From contig MU646361.1 of assembly GCA_026770585.1 (NCBI GenBank), positions 671,786 to 686,692 of the forward strand: a DNA stretch of 14,907 nucleotides, read 5' to 3'. Position numbers and translations under genes: made by a program. The notes under the pieces were generated by a model. That model did no database searches. It saw only the letters and a list, made by a program, of their open reading frames with translations, and was not told the origin of the DNA. This document shows positions 11,532 through 14,907 of the stretch, piece by piece; within the stretch, counting starts at the first letter, position 1; every line of letters begins with the position of its first letter. The DNA comes from Baffinella frigidus. Taxonomy: Eukaryota > Cryptophyceae > Cryptomonadales > Baffinellaceae.

Positions 11532-12763
11532 GCGCCCCGTGCGATGCGTGCGGCGCGACGCTCGGCGGAATTGAGGTTGGTGCGCTCCCAGATAGCGAGG
11601 GTCGACTCGTTGACGGTAGCAGGGGGCGTAGGGCTGTTGGCGAGGGCGTTGAGCTGGTTGTCGAGGAAGATCTGGAAGTTCTGGAAGCGTCCTCCGGCAC
11701 CCACCTGAGAAGACGTCGCAGCGCCGGGAAACTGCCCAGCAAGGGCGTTGAGCTGGCCACGTCCTCCGCCCTGCTGTCCAACCCCTCCGCGTCCCCCTCC
11801 TCGGAAGCCACCACCTCCGCGCCCACGGAAGGGCGGCTGGAAGTAGGGGATTGTTGAGGTCGGACGGAGCCTTCCGGATGCTTCGAGGGGCTCGCCGATG
11901 TTCAAGGCTAGGGCGATGATAGAGGCGAGAGTCGTGGACGAATCGACGATGGGAAGGCGGCTCTTGATCTCGGGATGGATCCCGCGCTTGAAGACATCGA
12001 CCCAGAAATCCTCGGGGTATTTGGAGAGAGAGGCATGGTTGTTCTTCCCCCCGTAGAACCTGAGGGCCTTCTCCGAGAACTCCTTGATGGATGAGTTGCC
12101 TTGCTGAAGTCCTGCCACGTCGTCAAGAAGCCTCTGATCGGCAAGGCGGTCGTAGAGAGGGGAGTCCAGCAGCCACGTGTGAAACTCCCCCCACGTGATC
12201 GTGTAGACGTCGCGTCCCTCGAAAGCTGTGTTGAAGAAATTGCCAGCATCTTTGATGAGGTGGCGAGACGCGAACGCTGCAGGGTAATCGACGCGGTGGA
12301 AGTTGCAGGCCTGCTTGATCGCCATGAGCCAGTCTGTGACGGAGAACTGTGTGGTGGCCTTGGCAAAGTCCAGCGCAGAGTCCTTTTTGATCTCGTGCGC
12401 AGGCGTCGTGCCCAAGGTGCCCGGATTGTTGATGTCGTAGGGGGTGAAGGCAATGTTGTTGTGGCGCGCAGATGCAGCGCGGGGCGGAGTGTTGAGCGTG
12501 ACGCGCTCTGCGTGCTGCTCGAGGACGACCTGTTGAAGCTGCTGCATGCCCTGGGTCAGGAGCGTGTTGATTTGCGCCTGGTCGAGAGCGGCGGCAGGGG
12601 TCGTGCTGCCAGAATGCGCGCCGGTAGCTTGAGCGAGGTTGACGGTTTGCTCAGGTTGAGCAATAGCGTTGAGTGCTTCAGCTTGAGCATGAGCTTCGGC
12701 ATGCGCGGCCTGCTGCTGAGTGGTGTTTGCCGGAGGGGCAATGTCGAAAACTGGAGAATCCAT
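11378..12763 (-). CDS. LTR-retrotransposon gag polyprotein, 461 aa
   Basis: This is the capsid/nucleocapsid protein of a Ty3-like or related retrotransposon. The ATG is at 12763 and the TAG at 11378-11380. The N-terminal 90 residues are Ala/Gln-rich. Residues about 130-295 are helical with the layout of the retrotransposon gag domain (DWLMAIKQACNF, WGEFHTWLLDSPLYDRL, SIKEFSEKALRFYGG, FWVDVFKRGIHPEIKSRL). Residues 310-338 form an Arg-Gly-Gly RNA-binding stretch. A CCHC zinc knuckle occupies C412, C415, H420, C425 (spacing 2-4-4). The frame is intact, so gag may still be expressible. No polymerase follows, only the protease remnant in the -1 frame. The element is therefore non-autonomous, or was truncated by rearrangement next to the ankyrin gene. 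The Ty3 assignment is tentative without reverse transcriptase. Confidence 0.8.
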   Translation of the reverse strand: MDSPVFDIAPPANTTQQQAAHAEAHAQAEALNAIAQPEQTVNLAQATGAHSGSTTPAAALDQAQINTLLTQGMQQLQQVVLEQHAERVTLNTPPRAASARHNNIAFTPYDINNPGTLGTTPAHEIKKDSALDFAKATTQFSVTDWLMAIKQACNFHRVDYPAAFASRHLIKDAGNFFNTAFEGRDVYTITWGEFHTWLLDSPLYDRLADQRLLDDVAGLQQGNSSIKEFSEKALRFYGGKNNHASLSKYPEDFWVDVFKRGIHPEIKSRLPIVDSSTTLASIIALALNIGEPLEASGRLRPTSTIPYFQPPFRGRGGGGFRGGGRGGVGQQGGGRGQLNALAGQFPGAATSSQVGAGGRFQNFQIFLDNQLNALANSPTPPATVNESTLAIWERTNLNSAERRAARIARGACTYCGLGGHTCFMCPQQRITRGVNTFSDQGTGAGNEYFDINSGGVTNPNA

Positions 12764-12816
12764 GATGATCTAGGCTTGGTGGAAGCGGCGTGGGGAGCGT
12801 GAAGGCGAAAGGTCTT

Positions 12817-12832
12817 GGGACCTTCGCTACCA
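12817..12832 (-). promoter_or_regulatory. Possible primer-binding site
   Basis: Minus strand TGGTAGCGAAGGTCCC begins with TGG, the complement of a tRNA CCA end, and directly follows the repeat that ends CTGCAG, as a PBS follows a 5' LTR. It lies about 55 nt upstream of gag. The matching tRNA is not identified. Confidence 0.25.
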
Positions 12833-12854
12833 CTGCAGGAGGGTGACTCCTACG
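12833..12854. repeat. 22-bp direct repeat, copy 2 (upstream of gag)
   Basis: This stretch is exactly identical to 10869-10890. In minus sense it lies about 70 nt upstream of the gag ATG and could be the last bases of a 5' LTR, the remainder of which would extend above 12854. No full LTR pair was found. Confidence 0.6.
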
Positions 12855-13365
12855 CTGGAGAGCGCTGCTGGAGAGCGCACACTGGTGAGGCAGCCGTGTG
12901 GGAACGGCAAGCGATGTATTGAATGAAACCCTCCTTTGCGCCTCCCAGGTCCTTTAGGTCCTTTAGGTTTTAATTTCGCCCAACATATGCCAACGACACG
13001 CCCTTCCGTAGAAAGGACTGCAGAGAAAGCATTTTTGCTTTCGGATCGCGTTTCGCTCTCCAGTGCAGAGGCTCGTGAAGAGGGGATAAAGGGTGGCTCT
13101 GTTGGGGTGTTTTAGACCTCACTAAAGGGCTGGTCAAATCTCCTGAGGAGCATAACCTGAGGAACGGCCTCACTGGTCAAACCACTGGCAGTCGCAAGGC
13201 TGCACCAGCGCACGCTCGCCCTCCGCGCGGCTGAGGAGTTTCGACGCCGCACCGCCAAAAGGGCGTCCTCCTGCGGTGGGTTCTTACGCGCGCGCCGGCG
13301 CCCTCCCGCGGTGGCCGCGTAGCGGGGGGCGCCGCGTAGGTTGCATGGTGACAGATGGCCCGGAC
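12855..13365. other. No supported gene; possible LTR remnant
   Basis: Upstream of gag (minus sense) this stretch would contain any 5' LTR, but no second copy or terminal TG..CA pair can be fixed. Small features are a tandem GGTCCTTTA (about 12950-12968) and a hairpin GAAAGCA-TTT-TGCTTTC (13026-13042). A 107-codon minus frame at 13112-13435 is Arg-rich and shows no motif. Confidence 0.4.
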
Positions 13366-13609
13366 GGTGACAACCCCGACGCGCGGCGTCGGAACTCCCG
13401 TCGTCCCACCAACCCTCCCGGTTGGACCAAATCATCGATGTTGGACTTGAGATTTACCCTCGCAGAGACCCCAGATCCGGGGTCTCTGCAAGGGTAAATG
13501 TAACATCTAAAATCGACGATTTGGTCCAATCGTGAGGGCTGGTGGTGAAGGCTTTCCCCGTGGGGGAGGCCGGGGGCGGCCCTCTCAGGGGCAGCTTTAG
13601 GTTGTCACC
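13366..13609. mobile_element. Nested foldback element
   Basis: The core arms TTGGACCAAATCATCGATG (from 13422) and the reverse of CATCTAAAATCGACGATTTGG (to 13529) pair, with mismatches and a small indel, up to a tight turn at GCAGAGACCCC-AGATCC-GGGGTCTCTGC. Outside these, CCACCAACCCTC pairs loosely with the region after 13530. A perfect 10-bp pair GGTGACAACC/GGTTGTCACC sits at 13366-13375 and 13600-13609. It is non-coding. Confidence 0.7.
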
Positions 13610-13755
13610 TGACCCACTACGAGGCGGTGCTCCCCCCATCTCCTGAACCCTTCTGGGTTCTCGGGACAGTGCCCCGCACAGCCCATGCACCTCTTGTGCC
13701 CCCTGGTGAAGCTTGACGCTGTCGTGTTTTCGTGCTCGTTTCAATAAATTGGTGG
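13610..13755. other. Unassigned sequence
   Basis: No domain or repeat was recognised. It contains an AATAAA on the plus strand (13743-13748) with no gene ending before it. Confidence 0.4.
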
Positions 13756-13836
13756 GCTCTCTCTCTCTCTCGCTCGCTCTCTCTCTCTCTCTCGCTCTCT
13801 CGCTCTCCCTCTCTTTATTTCTCTCTCTCTCTCTCT
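13756..13836 (+). repeat. (CT)n microsatellite
   Basis: CT dinucleotides run through this stretch with occasional CG and TTTATTT interruptions. Confidence 0.95.
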
Positions 13837-13873
13837 AGCGTCTGTACACGTGGTTCCTGGGGGAAAGCCGCTG

Positions 13874-13894
13874 GATTGCTGCGGCCATGATGAC
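13874..13894 (+). repeat. 21-bp direct repeat, left copy
   Basis: GATTGCTGCGGCCATGATGA plus C is repeated exactly at 14021-14041, on either side of the foldback 13904-14020. Confidence 0.85.
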
Positions 13895-13903
13895 CGTCAT
13901 ATG

Positions 13904-14020
13904 TACAGGGGTACCTCGCAGAAATTGCCCCCCTCCTTGGGACCACCATAGAGCCCTAGGCATATGCCTACTGTAGGGTCCTAGGGGGGCGCAGTTTCTT
14001 ATGAGCGAGGTACCCCTGTA
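13904..14020 (-). mobile_element. Foldback/MITE with ACAGGGGTACCTCGC termini
   Basis: The terminal repeats TACAGGGGTACCTCGC and GCGAGGTACCCCTGTA are perfect for 16 bp. Further in, AGAAATTGC/GCAGTTTCT and CCCTAGG/CCTAGGGGGG continue the pairing, and the centre holds CATATG. The minus frame reads GTSLIRN and PLGPYSR through the element, an open frame I cannot assign to a gene. The right end abuts the second 21-bp direct repeat; the left end is nine bases from the first. Confidence 0.7.
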
Positions 14021-14041
14021 GATTGCTGCGGCCATGATGAC
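14021..14041 (+). repeat. 21-bp direct repeat, right copy
   Basis: This is the exact partner of 13874-13894. It is either a long target duplication or evidence that the host sequence was tandemly repeated before insertion. Confidence 0.85.
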
Positions 14042-14125
14042 TGGGATCCCTACACGAGTCTTGACCCTAACTTCACTTTCAATTTTGTTCCACGTCACAC
14101 GACGTTGTAAGTCGACTTGGCAACT

Positions 14126-14845
14126 TTACACTCGGTCCTCCTCATCCGCATCCTCCGTCAGATCTATCATCCGAGCCCCGCTGCTGGGCCCTCCGACCCC
14201 CGCCCGCTCAGCCCGCCCGCCCACCCCCTCCAGAAGCGCATCCAACGACGCCGCTGCTTTTTCTCCCGAGGCGGGCCTATCCGGGTTGACTAAACCGGCG
14301 GGCCTTTCTTCCCCCGAGGCGGGCATTTTTCCTCCCGAGGAGGGCCTATCCGCTCCTGCGGCGGGCCCATCCCCCCCTGAGCCTCCCGAGGCGGGCCTAT
14401 CCGGCTCTGAGGCGGGCCGTTTCCCTCCTGAGGCGGGCATGTCCAGTCCAGAGGCGGGCCCGGGCGGCGGGGAGGATCCTGAGGCGGGCCTATCCATCCC
14501 TGACGCGGGCCTTTTCTCTCCGGAGGCGGGCCTATCAGGCTCTGCGGCGGGTCTTTTTTCGCCCGAGGCGGGCCCATCCATCCCTGACGCGGGCACCTTC
14601 CCTCCGGAGGCGGGCCTATCCTGGATATTCAACTCTACGGCGGGTCTTTTGGATCCCGAGGCGGGCCCGTCCACGCCAGATCTTCCCGAGGCGGGCCTTT
14701 TCCCTCCCGAGGCGGGCCGATCCGGTTCTGAGGCGGGCCTTTTCCCTCCCGAGGCGGGCCTGTCCGTGCCGCCGGCAGGCTCTTTCATAACCTGAGGAGC
14801 GTTTTTGCGGGAGGCGCCCCTGTCTGCGGTGATGCGTGCGCGGAT
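14126..14845 (-). CDS. Terminal exon of a heptad-repeat (RPAS) protein with SUMO-interaction-like C-terminus
   Basis: The minus strand carries a 3' splice site ATTCCCCCGCAG (CAG = 14846-14848) and then 239 codons to a TAA at 14126-14128. The exon opens in phase 0 with IRARITADRGASRKNAPQ. Most of the rest is a seven-residue repeat, variants of DRPASGGKRPASEP, encoded by a 21-bp minisatellite (about 14255-14780). Each unit carries R-P-A-S, which fits the R-x-x-S site of basophilic kinases. The C-terminus changes sharply to MIDLTEDADEEDRV, a hydrophobic-D-L-T plus acidic stretch like SUMO-interaction motifs. The protein is expected to be basic, disordered and possibly nuclear. The opposite strand is also open (PEAGLSG repeats, 14034-14795), but minus is preferred for the splice site and C-terminal motif. 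The 5' exons lie beyond the window. Confidence 0.45.
   Translation of the reverse strand: MRARITADRGASRKNAPQVMKEPAGGTDRPASGGKRPASEPDRPASGGKRPASGRSGVDGPASGSKRPAVELNIQDRPASGGKVPASGMDGPASGEKRPAAEPDRPASGEKRPASGMDRPASGSSPPPGPASGLDMPASGGKRPASEPDRPASGGSGGDGPAAGADRPSSGGKMPASGEERPAGLVNPDRPASGEKAAASLDALLEGVGGRAERAGVGGPSSGARMIDLTEDADEEDRV
14255..14780. repeat. 21-bp coding minisatellite
   Basis: GAGGCGGGCC recurs roughly every 21 bp with alternating partners (CTATCC and TTTTCCCTCC), and occasional units are lost or altered. Because 21 is a multiple of three both strands stay open, which explains the two long opposing frames. Confidence 0.9.
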
Positions 14846-14851
14846 CTGCGG

Positions 14852-14907
14852 GGGAATTCGAATCAATTTGATTCAAATCAATTTGATTTGAGTTTCATTT
14901 GATTTGA
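14852..14907. repeat. AATCAAATTTGA-type AT-rich tract
   Basis: Overlapping GATTTGA/TCAAATC words run to the window end. In minus sense it is the tail of the intron before the 14845 exon. A similar AAATCAAAT-rich tract lies at 1870-2040. Confidence 0.75.

Noticed and set aside
11141-11857. Plus-strand frames of 238 and 233 codons opposite gag and protease (11141-11857, 12101-12802)
   Set aside because: GC-rich antisense shadows; gag on the minus strand has recognisable domains and a zinc knuckle.
11908-12453. Minus-strand 181-codon frame within gag
   Set aside because: It is an alternative frame of gag rich in Ser, Arg and Pro, with no domain.
13743-13748. Polyadenylation signal AATAAA on the plus strand
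   Set aside because: No supported plus-strand gene ends nearby, and the word lies next to a CT microsatellite.
14034-14795. Plus-strand 253-codon frame with PEAGLSG repeats
   Set aside because: It mirrors the 21-bp minisatellite on the opposite strand. The minus frame has a 3' splice site and a distinctive acidic C-terminus, while the plus frame starts in unrelated sequence and has no motif. Not excluded without RNA.

Overview
The window looks like nuclear DNA of a eukaryote, most likely a photosynthetic protist. Inference rests on long arrays of TTTAGGG/CCCTAAA and close variants (the telomere unit of land plants, most green algae and several other algae), on GT..AG-bounded exon-like segments, on many foldback/MITE-like elements, on a secreted ankyrin-repeat protein and on an LTR-retrotransposon gag. 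There are no bacterial-style operons, rRNA genes or CRISPR arrays. The species cannot be fixed from sequence alone, and nothing shows whether this is a true chromosome end or an interior telomere-like region.

Region 1-5560 appears to be mostly telomere-like repeat, but on the minus strand it hides a series of short exon-like segments of a coiled-coil protein. There is a 39-nt module (GYHERERQLRDA, six copies of varying integrity between 1 and 1668) and a 47-nt module (VSDLLERERGYKHKI, 2070-2116). A 78-nt module ends in LDLQDSCEGLRAQ; it has two intact copies (3516-3593, 3753-3830) and three damaged ones. A 55-nt acidic module lies at 5179-5233. Each has AG before it and usually GT after it, their reading phases fit together, and the copies differ mainly at third codon positions. 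On the coding (minus) strand the telomere-like repeats are C-rich before exons and G-rich after them. Whether this is a living gene with very repetitive introns or a graveyard of duplicated exons is open.

Region 5560-9350 is a mosaic of non-autonomous elements: several foldback/MITE families (5575-5753, 6229-6374, 7121-7285, 7886-8047, 8489-8722), a 161-bp dispersed repeat (7642-7802, also at 307-467 and a diverged reverse copy near 6408), and a tRNA-like (SINE-like) segment followed by three hairpins (7301-7568). No gene is convincing there.

Region 9350-10189 is GC-rich with overlapping open frames and no clear gene. At 10190-10801 a plus-strand gene encodes a 203-residue signal-peptide protein with ankyrin repeats. 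It converges on a minus-strand retroelement remnant at 10833-12854. The remnant has a 461-residue gag with a CCHC zinc knuckle and a -1-frame protease remnant with an altered active site, and shows no reverse transcriptase or integrase.

Region 12855-14125 holds a nested foldback (13366-13609), a CT microsatellite and a further foldback flanked by a 21-bp direct repeat. At 14126-14845 a minus-strand terminal exon encodes a protein built of RPAS-containing heptads, ending in a SUMO-interaction-like IDLTED motif. Its 3' splice site follows an AT-rich tract that runs to the window end.
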